Numbered from the stretch's first letter, positions 1 through 10,794 are shown. The stretch is 64,000 nucleotides of DNA from Candidula unifasciata (GCA_905116865.2 CAJHNH020001111.1:135001-199000); one strand, 5' to 3'. Notes: generated by a model from the letters alone, not told the origin. Numbers and translations are program-made.

Positions 1-75
1 TGTCATGCCATAAGATGCTGCCTATATAGCTTTAAAATTTAGGTCTAGCCCTATGTGCCCATTACATCTGAAGGC
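1..75 (+). mobile_element. 3' end of a dispersed SINE (family B), cut by the window edge
   Basis: The stretch around 40-75 (taggtctagccc, then a short CTGAAGGCGTGAA motif) matches the 3' parts of the copies at 43435-43700, 44045-44325 and 56745-57010. The tRNA-like head lies outside the window. Seen in sequence by comparison of copies; family name is mine. Confidence 0.5.
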
Positions 76-1365
76 GTGAAGAAGAGCTCTCTACTCTTTG
101 CTGGCGACGACTGTTTGTTCTACAGCGAGAAGGATAGACTAAAGACCACTTCAGCATGTTGAGCTCAGTATGCAGTAAATACAAAATTTAGATCACTGCA
201 AACAAAGCCGAAACAATACAAGTCAGTAGAACCCTACATCCACTATACATACAGCTGACCGGGTTTTGCCTGAAACCAGTCAGGGAATTTAAATATCTAG
301 GAAGTGTGATCATGGAAGATGGAAGAATTGACAGAAAAATATAAATTCGATTTCAGAAAGCTAGCATCTTATATAATAATTGTAAAGATTAATAAGAAAT
401 CAAAGCATAATATGAGGGTACAAAACATATTATAAACACCATTTACATATCAGCATTATGCTACAAGTGCCACAGATGGATATTATCGAATGTCCATTTA
501 CGCAAAACCACCATCAGCGAAATTCATCATCATCATCAGGTGCCTTGCCGACTGGCGTGGGAGATCATGCCTCTCCATAATCTGCGATCTCCTGCAGCAT
601 GTATCACTTCGTGTGCCGACACACCTCCATGCCATACAACAAGACTGTAAAGCATCTTCTCTCTTTGTCTTCCTCTATGTCTCCTTCCACAGATCTTTCT
701 AGTGGTCACAAAATGTTATATTTTCCCTCTTCTCATAACATGGCCGAAAAATGATGACTGTCTTCTTCTGATGTCTGTGATAAGTTGTCTTCGGGCTCCC
801 GCCTCTTTCAAAACCTCTTGGTTGCTCTTTTTGGCTGTCCAAGGTATTCTAAGCATTCTTCTGTAAAACCACATCTCCGAGGCCTCCAGAAATTGTTTGG
901 CCTGCCTACCGATTGTCCAGGATTCAGCGAAATTAGATGTCTGAAAAAGCCGCCAACCTAAACATCCGATTTTGATTCCATTTACTCAAAACCACCACCA
1001 GCAAAATTAGATGTCTGAAAAAGCCTCGCCTCCAACCTAAACATATGATATTGATTCAATGAGATACTGTAAAACACATTGTGGCAACAACACCTTGTAT
1101 TAGATTCATCGAGAAACAGCAGGTCAGCTGTTGTAGCCATATCGTTTGTATGCAGCAACATCAAATACCATCACAGCCACTACATCTAACATGATCTAAA
1201 GGATCAAGAGGATTGCCACGAGAAAAATGGATCGACAACATTAAATAGACTTTACACCTTCACGATATGACAACAGCTGATTCTAGACAACACGCACTAT
1301 GTCTCAAATTGTTCTTTACTACGATGCTTAACGGCAGAAGTGGTTTATAAAGACTATGATAGAAC
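76..1365 (+). pseudogene. Old non-LTR retrotransposon relic (reverse transcriptase C-terminal half)
   Basis: Translation near 95-140 gives a decayed RT motif C (LFA..DDCLFYSEKD-like), followed at 280-330 by the thumb-side block that reads EFKYLGS-like in the better kept relative at 53420-53870. Stops and frameshifts are frequent. The relic is interrupted by a younger insertion (525-923). Comparison with 53768-53830 shows the two sides join exactly across that insertion. Part of it (about 491-524 plus 935-977) was also tandemly duplicated as 978-1054. The far 3' part (1195-1365) resembles the LINE tail at 10920-11050, including a CTTAACGGCAGAAGTGG-type motif. It is dead; no product expected. 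Confidence 0.6.
525..923 (-). mobile_element. 5'-truncated RTE-like LINE inserted into an older LINE, with 11-bp target duplication
   Basis: Both sides carry TCAGCGAAATT (514-524 and 924-934), an 11-bp target-site duplication. On the minus strand the insert reads as an RT C-terminus (..RRMLRIPWTAKKSN.., ..RRQSSFFGHVMRRE..) and ends at 525-538 in a (ATG)n tail, the tail type of RTE-clade elements. The related relic at 53768-53830 is the empty site: it runs straight across the position. This is a clean target-primed insertion; the copy itself is only the last ~400 bp of the element and is non-coding. Confidence 0.8.
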
Positions 1366-1978
1366 AATGATCACTGTCAGACACCATTCTTAATTGATAA
1401 TTTCTCCATCTTCAGCAATATATTGTTTGCTGTAAAATTACTGGGTTTCATCAGCATATCGTCACAAGGACTGAGAAAATGCGGCATCTTTCGTTTCTGT
1501 TATCGAATTTTGAGTTACCATAATGTGTATCAGTGTGGGATCCGAGGCCCATTATTGTAAGATAATTATATGACATGACTTACATGTAACGCTCAAACTC
1601 TGGAAAGACACTGAAGTCCAAAAGTGGATGAACAACCAGAACTGCTTCCCCCCCCCCCCCCCCCCCCCCACCACACCCCTGAGTCAAAGACCGGTAAACG
1701 CGAAAAAGAATACACAAAATTAAAAAAAAAACGTTACCAAATAAACACGAGCCTGGTCAGTAGTTTCCAGAATGAGAAACTGCCTAATCCACTGCTAAAG
1801 AAAACATAGATCCCTCAAAACCTTCCAGCTTTCGATATTTTGGAAAACAAAATAAGTCCACCAAATTATCAAGGATTCAAACCCGGGCAGCTAACACACT
1901 ATCTAAATATTCTTTATCATTATGTTTTTCAGTATACATTTATACCTTTCATATTGTCTTCTTTATAAAACCTTTTTT
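1366..1978. other. Non-coding DNA upstream of the first DUF229 exon
   Basis: No supported gene. There is a C homopolymer at about 1651-1669 and otherwise unique AT-rich sequence. It must be intron (at least its 3' part) if the acceptor at 1998 is used. Confidence 0.5.
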
Positions 1979-1998
1979 TAAAATTTGTTTTGTTTCAG
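1979..1998 (+). other. Splice acceptor before DUF229 gene 1
   Basis: A T-rich tract ends in TTTGTTTCAG at 1998, 14 bases before the ATG at 2013. The exon sequence after it aligns with the exon after the acceptor at 45579 in the paralogue, so this intron position is shared. The reading frame is open back to the acceptor (G-R-L-T-I before Met1), so an upstream coding exon cannot be excluded. Confidence 0.75.
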
Positions 1999-2012
1999 GC
2001 CGACTGACGATT

Positions 2013-3965
2013 ATGCGGTCTCTAGTCATCTATCTGTCGCTATTTGTGATCACAATACTGCTGTCTGGCCACTTCTGGGACTGGTATCGGTATAGAGTCG
2101 ATACTTTTAAAATGGAATGCGCATGCAATAAATCATCAGGTAAAACTGCAGAAGATATCGGAATCGTTGCCACTTACAAAGTTGACTCAACAGACAGCAT
2201 TCCTTCCGTGTGTGAGTTTCCAAGGGTAGATCCCTTTGAGCCCAGTGTCGTAAAGATAGCGGGGGTAGATAAACAGACAGCCACCTGTGAGGGGATGTAT
2301 TTGTCTGACCTGACCTACATCGACGGCCATACACTCAAGGTCAACACGAGTATGGTTGAGGACTATCTAAATGTCAGCGACTTCCAACACTGCAAGTACC
2401 GAAGCATCTTTCGCCATATCACTAATGATAATAGCTTTAAATATGGCGAATGGTCAAAACCTTTCAAGGATAAGGTAGATCTTCCAAAAGATGCCGAGTT
2501 TTTGAAAGTGGAGTGCATGAAAAATACATCAGAGCTTATATCCAAGACATTCTACTACCTCGTTCCAAGACATGAGGAACTGGAAGAGTTCGATCTACTG
2601 AATTTAAAAAAGCGGCAAGCAATGTCCCTTCCGAAAGAAACATTAAATGTTATTATGATAGGACTAGATACATTACCAAGACATCAACTGATCAGAGCCT
2701 GTAACAAAACATATTCATATTTGATGAATTCATTCAAATCATTCGATCTAACCCTGCATTCTCAGGTAGGACTCAATACATTCCCCAATTTTTTGCCACT
2801 GTTTGGTGGTCTGTCTTACGACGAGATCGCAAAATGGTGGTCAGACAAATATTATTTGGACAATATAGACTTGCTATGGGGCACCTTTGAAAAAGCTGGG
2901 TATCGGACTTTGTACACTGAAGACTTTCCAGGAATTGGGGCTTTTAATTATCAAAGGAAAGGTTTCAGGTTTCCTTTTGCAAGATACAACACACGTCCGT
3001 TAATTCTAGCAATATATGATGACAAGGATCTTATGAAACAGCGATGGTGGTATTGTTATGGAAATCAGCCCGAAATGAAATTTCTGTTGAATTATGTTAG
3101 TAAATTTCTGGATACATTTTCTGACAAACCGGTGTTTGCGGTAGCGATGCTCAGTAAACCAAGTCACGACCACGTTAATGAGGTCAAAATGATTGACGAA
3201 TATGTGTACAATTTTTACCACTATTTAAACCAAAAAGGTCACATGAATAGATCGTTGGTGATTTCATTTTCAGACCATGGTGTCAGATGGGGGCCATTAA
3301 GAAATGCTAAGAACGGGAATTTCGATAGCAGAACGCCATATACAATCCTGACATTTCCGGACTGGTTTTTGAAGAAGTACCCGGATGTGGCTGCGAACTT
3401 GGAGGTCAATAGCAGACGTCTGACATCTCATTTCGACACTCATGCAACTCTTCTAGACCTGCTCTACTTCAAAAGCAACCTAACGCCACAAGTTGCCTCT
3501 CTTAGACACGGAATCAGTCTCTTCGAGAAGATCCCCTGGGACAGGACCTGCAAAGATGCCTCCATACCTCTAGAATATTGCATGTGTGGCTACACGGGAC
3601 TTGAGGAACTCAACATTACTTCAAACATGTCTATGACATTGTCAAATCTTGTTGTCAAAGCAATAAATTCAAAAACAGACAAAAAAGCCTGCGCTGTTTT
3701 CGAACTCCATCACATTATTCGCGTTCTGAAAATTTCCATAACGGATACTAATTCAAAAAAGGAAAGGACAATATTTAAAGTAAAACTGGAAACAACCCCA
3801 GGAAACGTAATGTTTGAAGCCAATGTTTATGCAGATGACAGTACCCGTGATTTGAAAGTAGGAAATGATATCAATAGGTTAAACCTCTATAAAGGTCAGG
3901 CCGACTGCGTGAGCAATGCTTTGTTAAGACCATTCTGTTACTGTAAACGTTTACCCGCTAAATGA
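2013..3965 (+). CDS. DUF229 family protein, alkaline-phosphatase/sulfatase superfamily (copy 1)
   Basis: A 650-residue protein in one exon. Residues 3-18 form a hydrophobic signal anchor, giving a type II membrane protein with its catalytic part in the secretory lumen or outside; several N-glycosylation sequons (N39, N111, N120, N171, N231, N489, N534, N538) fit this. Superfamily residues are visible in order: metal ligand D219 (MIGLDT), nucleophile T256 (NTFPNF), D386 (PSHD), D421-H422 (FSDHG) and H477 (FDTHAT). A cysteine-rich tail (C513, C523, C525, C560, C632, C642, C644) is shared with the paralogue. The DUF229 family has no firmly assigned substrate; a phosphoester or sulfate-ester hydrolase or transferase is inferred only from the fold. 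ATG 2013 is chosen because the anchor follows directly. No AATAAA was noticed just after the stop. Confidence 0.87.
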   Translation: MRSLVIYLSLFVITILLSGHFWDWYRYRVDTFKMECACNKSSGKTAEDIGIVATYKVDSTDSIPSVCEFPRVDPFEPSVVKIAGVDKQTATCEGMYLSDLTYIDGHTLKVNTSMVEDYLNVSDFQHCKYRSIFRHITNDNSFKYGEWSKPFKDKVDLPKDAEFLKVECMKNTSELISKTFYYLVPRHEELEEFDLLNLKKRQAMSLPKETLNVIMIGLDTLPRHQLIRACNKTYSYLMNSFKSFDLTLHSQVGLNTFPNFLPLFGGLSYDEIAKWWSDKYYLDNIDLLWGTFEKAGYRTLYTEDFPGIGAFNYQRKGFRFPFARYNTRPLILAIYDDKDLMKQRWWYCYGNQPEMKFLLNYVSKFLDTFSDKPVFAVAMLSKPSHDHVNEVKMIDEYVYNFYHYLNQKGHMNRSLVISFSDHGVRWGPLRNAKNGNFDSRTPYTILTFPDWFLKKYPDVAANLEVNSRRLTSHFDTHATLLDLLYFKSNLTPQVASLRHGISLFEKIPWDRTCKDASIPLEYCMCGYTGLEELNITSNMSMTLSNLVVKAINSKTDKKACAVFELHHIIRVLKISITDTNSKKERTIFKVKLETTPGNVMFEANVYADDSTRDLKVGNDINRLNLYKGQADCVSNALLRPFCYCKRLPAK

Positions 3966-4572
3966 TTGGGGATCTAATTGTCAATTATATATATATAAAA
4001 AAAAAAAAGACGTTCCGAGAGTCAAGAGATGAATTTGTATCTGCTATCTGATCAGTCAGCAAGAACAGCAAGTTAAAATGAGTCAGGTCAGACAATAGAC
4101 TACACAGAAAGCCAAAGAAAACAAAAACAAACACAATACTGGTGTCACTAACTGAGGGATTTATTCAGGAAAGGATCTGAGTACTTAAATGGATACGATG
4201 TGCAGTGAGAATAATTTGTCGACTAACCATCCAGCCAACCGTCAAGCCAATCATCGATCCATCCCCAATCTATCACTAATGCATCCCCAATCCAACCAGC
4301 CAATCAACTAAATTATCAACTAATGTTAAAATTATGTTACTTTACATTTATCACCAGACCAGAAATGCCTCATTGTCCGTGTGTGTTCCCTTGAAGAGGT
4401 AGGATGATTTTTACCCACCACCTATTTCAGCTCTGAGTCCTCATTGAGCTATCTGGGTACGACACGCAACTCCCTGGATTGTGTAGACCAGAAAGGATGG
4501 GAGAGAGAAAGAAAGCGAATTCACTACATATATCGTGGCTTTAAATACATTACAGCTCAAATGCTGCACTCG

Positions 4573-4573
<1 letters not shown>
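3966..4573. other. Non-coding DNA after DUF229 gene 1
   Basis: Contains a short TA run and A-run right after the stop (3988-4008) and a degenerate CCAATC/CCAACC-rich stretch (4205-4315) like the one at 17335-17570. No gene seen. Confidence 0.5.
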
Positions 4574-4605
<32 letters not shown>

Positions 4606-4630
4606 AACATACACACACACACACACACAT
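4574..4630. repeat. (CA)n microsatellite
   Basis: Almost pure CA dinucleotides with one short interruption. Confidence 0.95.
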
Positions 4631-4649
4631 GTATAACATGGTGGGGGAG

Positions 4650-4861
4650 GGAGAACTGCGTTGTCTCGAGGTATGTCATCCGCTTCGAGGGCTGGAGGTC
4701 CTGGGTTCAGGTGGCGGCTGGGATTTTTTCACATGAACTGGTAATTTCCAGTGGTCTCTTGGTAGTAAGATCGGACACCCGTGTGTATTGTTGCGCAAAA
4801 AAATGCAGTGGCAGTTGGAGTCCAAGTCCAAGTCCATTTGGAAAAAAAAAAAAAAAAAAAA
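4650..4861 (-). mobile_element. Dispersed SINE-like repeat, family A, ending in poly(A) on the + strand
   Basis: The part at 4740-4815 is the reverse complement of the end shared by 22648-23120, 28449-28905 and 44331-44612 (CACCCGTGTGTATTGTTGCG against CGCAACAATGCACACGGGCG). Strand is given relative to those copies. A 21-base A-run at about 4841-4860 abuts the truncated LINE on its right. Confidence 0.6.
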
Positions 4862-7600
4862 GCTCGACCACGTTCAGAAAAAAACCCGTACTGTGTAAGC
4901 CTCGTTTCTCCTCAAACCGGCTGCTAAATCACTGTACTTCTCGAGCTTGTACAAATGATTCTCCTCCATACGCGACTCAAACGGGACCGTCAGCTCAATC
5001 AGGATGAGCTGCCGTTTTTGCGCAGAATGGAGAACGATGTCCGGTCGCAGGCCGGTTTTACGGATCAACTCGGGATACCGTTCATGTCCTGGCAGATCAA
5101 CCGCCAGTAACCAGTCCCTCGCAGAGTCTAGCACGGATGGAGCGAATGCGTTTTGGTTGACCTTACCTTTTGGAACCTGCCCAGCCTTGAGGAAACGAAT
5201 GGGGGCGATACTAGAACTGGCTCTGGCATTAGCCCTCATTCTAGCCTGGTCGACAACGGCTGCTAACTCCTTTAGCACCTTGTTGTGGCGCCAGGTATAT
5301 CGGCCTTGACCTTGAGCTTTCCTGCACGCGGACAGGACGTGCTCAAGAGTTTGCTTCGATTTGCACAACGGGCAAGTCGGATCGTTGGTCGCAGACCATT
5401 TAACCATGTTAACACCGGACGGTAATACATCGTACGCCGAACGAACGATAAAGCTCAGTCGCAGCGGGGTCATCCGCCAGATCTCACCCCATGTGAGTAT
5501 TCTTGGCAATGCGCTCTCCAGGCTGACCAAATGGCCCTGCTGCGACTGCTGGGCTGCTTTCTGAACCCGAACCTCGTTTTCGTTGTCCCTCACCGTTTGT
5601 ATCACCATGTCTCGGCGTTCTTTGGCTGAGGCCTTTGACCACCAGTTGACTTTCCCTCGACGGTCGGTTTGTGTGTAACCCATTACCTCCTTCAATTTTA
5701 GTGCGTTCTGAGCAGATTCTATCGCATCGAGGAACCTCCACTTCTGACCAGTCTTTAGAGCGGGCTGGACAGCGATGACATTTGGGTCTGAGGACTCGCG
5801 CAAAAGCATGGCGAGCCTAACTTTGCCGACTTTAAACTCTTCGGTTATCGACTTGAACGGAAGTATTAGCTTAGCCTGTTTACAATACAGAGCCACGTCG
5901 GTCAGACAAGGCGGTGCACCAATCCACTTTCTTAAGGCTGTGTTGATTTTCTTTTCCATGGCTTCCACTGCAGTCATCGTCACCTCGCAGACTAGCAGTG
6001 GCCATAGGAGCTTCGGAATCAACATGAATTGGAGACACCATACCTTGAATTTTCCGATCAGCCTGCATCGCTCGATCGCGAGCAGGCCTGCAGCCAGTGA
6101 CTCGTGTATTCGCCGGACCTCCGCTCTGTCAGATAACTTCGAATCGTAAACGCGACCGAGACTCTTCACCGGTTCCTCCAGAATCGTAGGGATCTTGTTC
6201 CTTGCCACCGTAAAACTGATTGCCGACACCTTGCCCTTATGGATTGACAGACTCCTCGACTTCTGCGGTTTGAACTGCATACCGCTCCATTGGACCACCG
6301 CGTCCAATCTTTTCAGGATCGTGCGGGCAGACTCCTCGCTGCCCGTTATAATAGTCGTGTCATCCATAAATGCGCGCAGTGGCGGCAACCAGTGATCCCC
6401 TATTTGAAGGCCCTGTCCGTAGCCGGCCGCCCCGTCTAACATGATCTGCATAGCCATGACAAACAGTATAGGTGAGATCGTACACCCCATAGCTATCCCA
6501 ATCTGCAACTCAGTCCACCTCGTGGTAAACGTCGAGGTAGAGAAGCGCAAAGCGAACTTAGAGAAATATTGCTCGACCATTTGACTGATCTGTGTCGGTA
6601 CGTGAAACATGCGAAGGGCTCGCCACAGTAGCCTATGGGGGACTGCCCCGTAGGCGTTGGCTAAGTCCAACCATATAACGTGCAAATCGGTTCTCTCATG
6701 CTTGGCTCTCTGGATAGCCTCCCAAATCATGGTCGCGTGTTCAAGGCACCCAGGAACGCCTGGAATACCACCCTTCTGAACACTCGTATCTATGTACTTG
6801 TTAGTCATCAGATACTGTGTGAGCCGGCGAGCCATGACTGAGAAGAATATCTTACCCTCAACATTCAACAGCGAGATGGGCCTGAATTGGGAAAGACTCT
6901 TCGAGTCCTGCTCTTTGGGAATGTAGACCCCATTTGCCTTTGACCACTCTGGACATATGTGATTGCGGATCCACGCTTGTCTCAACAAGACGTGAAGCAT
7001 TTTTAAGGATTTTCGGGCAACGCTTGTAAAGAACGTACGGAACACCGTTCGGACCTGGGGCAGACTTGCCGCTGGCCTTTTTCACAACGTCCTCAACCTC
7101 AGACCAAAGGGGAGGTACCATTTTAAATGGTACCTTCGGCACCGAAGGCTGTTTGAGTCCGCTAAGGATCTCTGGATTGTCATCGAGAGGCTCTCTCCTC
7201 TTTTTATCCGAGTACATCTTGCGTAGATGTAGCTCTAGTTCTTCCTGACTGACAACCAGAGTCCCAGACTTCGGTTGCTCGAATAGACCTCGGGCAAACT
7301 GATACGGGTCCCTAAAGAATTTCTCTCGCTCCCTTTTGGTTCTACGTCTGTTGTTACAGAAACGCTCGGCGCGACAGAGGGCACTGTGTTTGTTCTTTCG
7401 CTGCCCGTAGCGGCTTTGAACCGTTTTCTGAGGGCATTCTTGTCTGCCCGAAACTTCAGAATGTCCCTCTGCCTCCTGCTAGTATTCTGCTTGGCACCCG
7501 GCTGTGCCTTTACTACTGTCCCGAACTCGCGGGAGCAGTGTTCATATATTACATAAATTGAATAGAGTAGCCTAAAGGCGCTGCCCGGGCACACATTTGG
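4861..7600 (-). pseudogene. RLE-type non-LTR retrotransposon (R2/Hero/NeSL-like group), frameshifted
   Basis: The longest open part (4874-7045, 723 residues) holds an RT with motif A (WLDLANAYG, D127), motif B (GIAMGCTISP) and motif C as FMDD (226-229) instead of YADD/FADD. After it come a CCHC finger (C558, C561, H569, C574) and a restriction-like endonuclease core with PD at 668-669 and E684 (ILIELTVP). This RT-CCHC-RLE order is that of the RLE group of LINEs (R2, R4, NeSL, Hero, CRE); the exact clade is not decided. The N-terminal RT part continues upstream in two other frames (about 7217-6990 and 7594-7235), so at least two frameshifts make it a pseudogene. No N-terminal zinc fingers were recognised. 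The 3' end is lost: homology with the copy at 31428 stops at 4861 next to an A-run. Confidence 0.82.
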
Positions 7601-7795
7601 AGTTACAAATCTACCAAAAAAGTTTTTAAGGATCCTCGACGGTGCATTAGAGTTCGTGCACTGAGTTGAGATTTTTCAGACGCTGCTTGAGTTAGAAGTA
7701 TAACGGAGTGCTTATCGGTTTTTACCAGTGTACCATGATGTTGATCCTTCGACTAAACTAAACTAACCTAAACACACATACACGCACACGCACAC

Positions 7796-7839
<44 letters not shown>

Positions 7840-7866
7840 GTATATATAGCATTTTAACTTTAAAAT
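7600..7866. repeat. Short unique stretch, then (CA)n and (TA)n microsatellites
   Basis: 7600-7770 shows nothing recognisable apart from ACTAAACTAAACTAACC-like repeats near 7750; 7775-7826 is CA-rich and 7826-7850 TA-rich. Confidence 0.8.
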
Positions 7867-7950
7867 GGACACTTTTCAAATCACATAGGACGTTTTTCAA
7901 ATCAAACTGGACGACTTTCGAACCACCTAGGATATTTTTCAAATCTCACT
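7867..7950. repeat. 21-bp tandem repeat, four copies
   Basis: Four consecutive 21-bp units of the form GGAC.TTTTCAAATCAC.T with substitutions but no indels. Confidence 0.85.
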
Positions 7951-8375
7951 GTGGGCAGCATATTGTTTGATCTTGTCCTTCTTCTCGAGCAAGCATGTTT
8001 TAGTCACAAATATAGATTGACTCCACACTCATCCATGAAAATGTACTTCTCCTTTTTATGTGAAGCATGTGCTGAGAAGTCGAAAGCATACGTTGGACGC
8101 TTTAAAATAGTGGTGATGCTGCTGACCCGGTCAAGTTCGTAATGGCACTTCTTTAGGGTGATTTTAATCTTTTTGAGGCCAGTGAAAATTGAAGATACGG
8201 CCACGTCAATCCCGTTCAACTACCTTCGCTGCTGTATCTGCACCAGAGTAACGTCTAGATATCGTTGAAAGATGTTTTCAGTGCGCTGCAGGACACTGGG
8301 TGTCAGCTTCCCATTGTTGTTTCTACCGCAGTTTCGCTGGAAAATAGCGACCTTTTCGTTTGTAGGCACTGATGA
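7930..8375 (-). pseudogene. Tc1/mariner (IS630-like) transposase relic
   Basis: On the minus strand the translation shows an N-terminal helix-turn-helix piece (NNGKLTPSVLQ, near 8320), then VSSIFTGLKKIKITLKK (about 8200) and the catalytic block IFMDECGVNLYL (8010-8045), where the D is the second DDE/D aspartate context of this superfamily. A following LPTVR-like piece sits near 7950. Stop codons break the frame (for example just before the VSSIF block), so it is an inactive fragment. No terminal repeats were found. Could be read as another IS630-type lineage. Confidence 0.6.
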
Positions 8376-8712
8376 TGATGTTTATTATTGAGCTTTCGTT
8401 GATACAGGCGACTTAAGCTGTCTCGTGGGTAGTTTTTTCATCAAAGAGACATTTTGTGTGGTGGGAGAAGTTTAGGGGCGGGGGGGGGGGGGGAAGGGGG
8501 AGGATTGGAGGTACACGAGCCCTGAAAAATGAGCGCCCCCAGCTGTGATAAATTGTCAAAATTCTTTCACCTAATATATCATCGGGAAATGCAAAAATTT
8601 GTTCAACCTACGCCTTCTCATTTCCGTTTTTGTAAATTATATTATTGTGACTAATTTAGTAGTCATTAAGACTGTTTATTCTATGTGGATATTGATTTGA
8701 TTCTGTGGTAAA
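8376..8712. other. Non-coding DNA with a G-run
   Basis: G homopolymer at about 8478-8493; no gene recognised. Confidence 0.6.
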
Positions 8713-8937
8713 GTTTTCCCGTGGCTTGTAGGTTAATAAAGACGTTAAAGAATAATTCACACAAAGGAAGAAAGAAGTAACAGAAAGAAAAAGCAGAATC
8801 AACAAAAGCAGCAGTTTGAAAGTTTTCCTGTGTCTGGTAGGTTAATAAAGAGGTTAAAGAACAATTCACACACAGGAAGAAAAAAGTAACAGAAAGAAAA
8901 AGCAGAAGCAGAATCAACAGAAGCAGCAGTTTGAAAA
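8713..8937. repeat. 109-bp tandem duplication leading into the GAA array
   Basis: Two units (from 8713 and from 8822) share GTTAATAAAGA.GTTAAAGAA and GTAACAGAAAGAAAAAGCAG. The second runs directly into the (GAA)n array. Confidence 0.85.
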
Positions 8938-8940
8938 TGC

Positions 8941-9375
8941 CGAAGAAGAAAAAGAAGAAGAAGAAGAAGAAGAAGAAGAAGAAGAAGAAGAAGAAGAAGA
9001 AGAAGAAGAAGAAGAAGAAGAAGAAGAAGAAGAAGAAGAAGAAGAAGAAGAAGAAGAAGAAGAAGAAGAAGAAGAAGAAAGAAGAAGAAGAAGAAGAAGA
9101 AGAAGAAGAAGAAGAAGAAGAAGAAGAAGAAGAAGAAGAAGAAGAAGAAGAAGAAGAAGAAGAAGAAGAAGAAGAAGAAGAAGAAGAAGAAACAGAAAAA
9201 GAAGATACAGAAGAAGAAGAAGAAGAAGAAGAAGAAGAAGAAGAAGAAGAAGAAGAAGAAGAAGAAGAAGAAGAAGAAGAAGATACAGAAGAAGAAGAAG
9301 ATACAGAAGAAGAAGAAGAAGAAAAAGAAGAAGAAGAACAACAAGAATAAGAAGAACAAGAACAAGAAGAGGAGG
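8941..9375. repeat. (GAA)n array, about 410 bp
   Basis: Near-pure GAA triplets with a few interruptions (GATACAGAA, AACAGAA). All six frames look open here because GAA/TTC contain no stops; none is a gene. Several family-A repeats end in short GAA runs, so arrays may grow from such tails (inference). Confidence 0.95.
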
Positions 9376-9612
9376 AGGAGAAAACAAAACAGCAGCTGTT
9401 GCTAAAGAAGAAGTGATGTTGCAAGTGTGGTCTCTTCTCTTATCTATACAGAAAACAAACGTAAAATATTCAGGCAATAAATACATTGATATCCACTACA
9501 ACAATATCAGGGATCTGCGTAATCGTTACCACAACCATTGAGAATCCCATCCAATTCTATGATATTATTTAACTCTCGCCTTACATGGTCAAATATCTTG
9601 TTGTTCATTGTT

Positions 9613-9765
9613 TATTCAACGGATCAACAACATAGCACACGGATGTAACTCATTAGTCCTCCGTTCTTCTTCTAACTCAAGCATGAGTCCGCAGAATCTC
9701 AGCGCAGTGCACGAACTCTGTTGCACCGGCGAGGAACCTGAAATACTTTGGGTAGATTTTTAATT
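9613..9765 (+). mobile_element. Dispersed SINE-like repeat, family A, partial
   Basis: Shares ACGGATCAACA, GTAACTCATTAGT, CTAACTCAAG and CACCGGCGAGGA blocks with 22648, 28449 and 44331; stops at TTGGGTAGATTTTTAA. Confidence 0.75.
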
Positions 9766-9976
9766 ACGATGTCCTAATGAAGAAAGACAAATAATTTAGG
9801 GCTTCATTTTTGACCTGGGCCAGAATTATCGCGTAGGGCAGCAACCTCTGCAAAAAAAAAATTAAATAAAAAAAAGCGGAAAAAGGGGAGGGGGGGTGGG
9901 TGGGGGGGGGGGGAAATAAAATGAAAATAAAGAGCAGATAAGAGGAGAATTGGTGGACCAGTATAACGTAAATCTT
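9766..9976. other. Non-coding DNA with A- and G-runs, plus one target duplication
   Basis: Contains A-rich and G-rich homopolymers (9851-9914). Its last 8 bases TAAATCTT (9969-9976) are the target duplication of the next element. Confidence 0.7.
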
Positions 9977-10345
9977 CTCTATCCTCCGAATAACGGGCAC
10001 AAACGTCACGTGTCAATTGCGCACTTCCGGCGACTTAATTTACGGTTTTCCGGCGACTACCGCCACCGCCGAGAGTAACCCCCACTACGCTCACGCGGCG
10101 TGAAATTGGGGCTAAACTTGATGGCTGGGACTCAGCTTCCGCATCTTCTGCAGCTTTGCTCGTGAGTCCTAGCCATCTAGTTTAGCCCCAATCCACGCCG
10201 AGTGAGCGGCGTTGGGAATACCCTCGGCGGTGGCGGTAGTCGCCGGAAAACCGCAAATTAGGTGGCTGGAAGGGCGCAAATTGACACGTGACTGAGGCCC
10301 TGTTTTTGGCCGCCAGCTTTTGTGCCCGTTATTTTAAGGATAGCC
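9977..10345. mobile_element. MITE with long inverted repeats (family D, copy 1), 8-bp target duplication
   Basis: 369 bp. Ends start CTCTATCC and finish GGATAGCC; TAAATCTT flanks both sides (9969-9976 and 10346-10353). Inner arms form a large inverted repeat, including GTCAATTGCG / CGCAAATTGAC, and CCGGCGACTACCGCCACCGC against its complement near 10225-10250. It has no coding capacity. A second copy lies at 48717-49095. An 8-bp duplication fits hAT, Merlin or P-type transposases; the superfamily is not settled. Confidence 0.85.
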
Positions 10346-10353
10346 TAAATCTT

Positions 10354-10794
10354 ATTTGAGAGTCTAATTACACAACCATAGCAGCCGGTTAATGACGGTG
10401 CCAAGCTGAGACATGGTCTAATTTATTTACTTAAAAATCTTTTCGCCAGACAAATACAACCCTCCCCGTTGTTCACTCAATCTCGCAGTTGTCAACTTTG
10501 AATATTTACCTGTAAGTTAGGGCACGGGGAAACGTGAGAAAGAAATCGCGCTTGATAAAGTTGTGCAGACGACGAAAAAAAAAAAAAAGATTGGTTTATG
10601 GGGCAAAAAAGTCTGGGGCTGGGGGGTGGGAGGTAGGGTCTTAACTATTTTACAAAGTTTATGAGGAGGGCGGGGGGGGGGGGTGAAAAGAAACCTTTAC
10701 TGGGGGAAAGAAAGATTAGATCCTTTGTTCCCCTTTTCCCTAATAGGTATGTAGACAAATTGAGGAATGCCTATCCTAGACAAAGTGAGAAATA
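10354..10794. other. Non-coding DNA with homopolymers
   Basis: A-run near 10574-10588 and G-runs near 10619-10631 and 10670-10683. No gene. Confidence 0.6.

Noticed and set aside
490..702. 70-residue + strand frame
   Set aside because: Runs antisense through the inserted LINE; a shadow frame.
4444..5007. 187-residue + strand frame
   Set aside because: Crosses a CA microsatellite, a SINE, an A-run and the antisense of a LINE.
8681..9424. Poly-Ser/Phe/Leu/Lys/Glu frames over the GAA array
   Set aside because: Triplet array without stops gives open frames on both strands; composition only.
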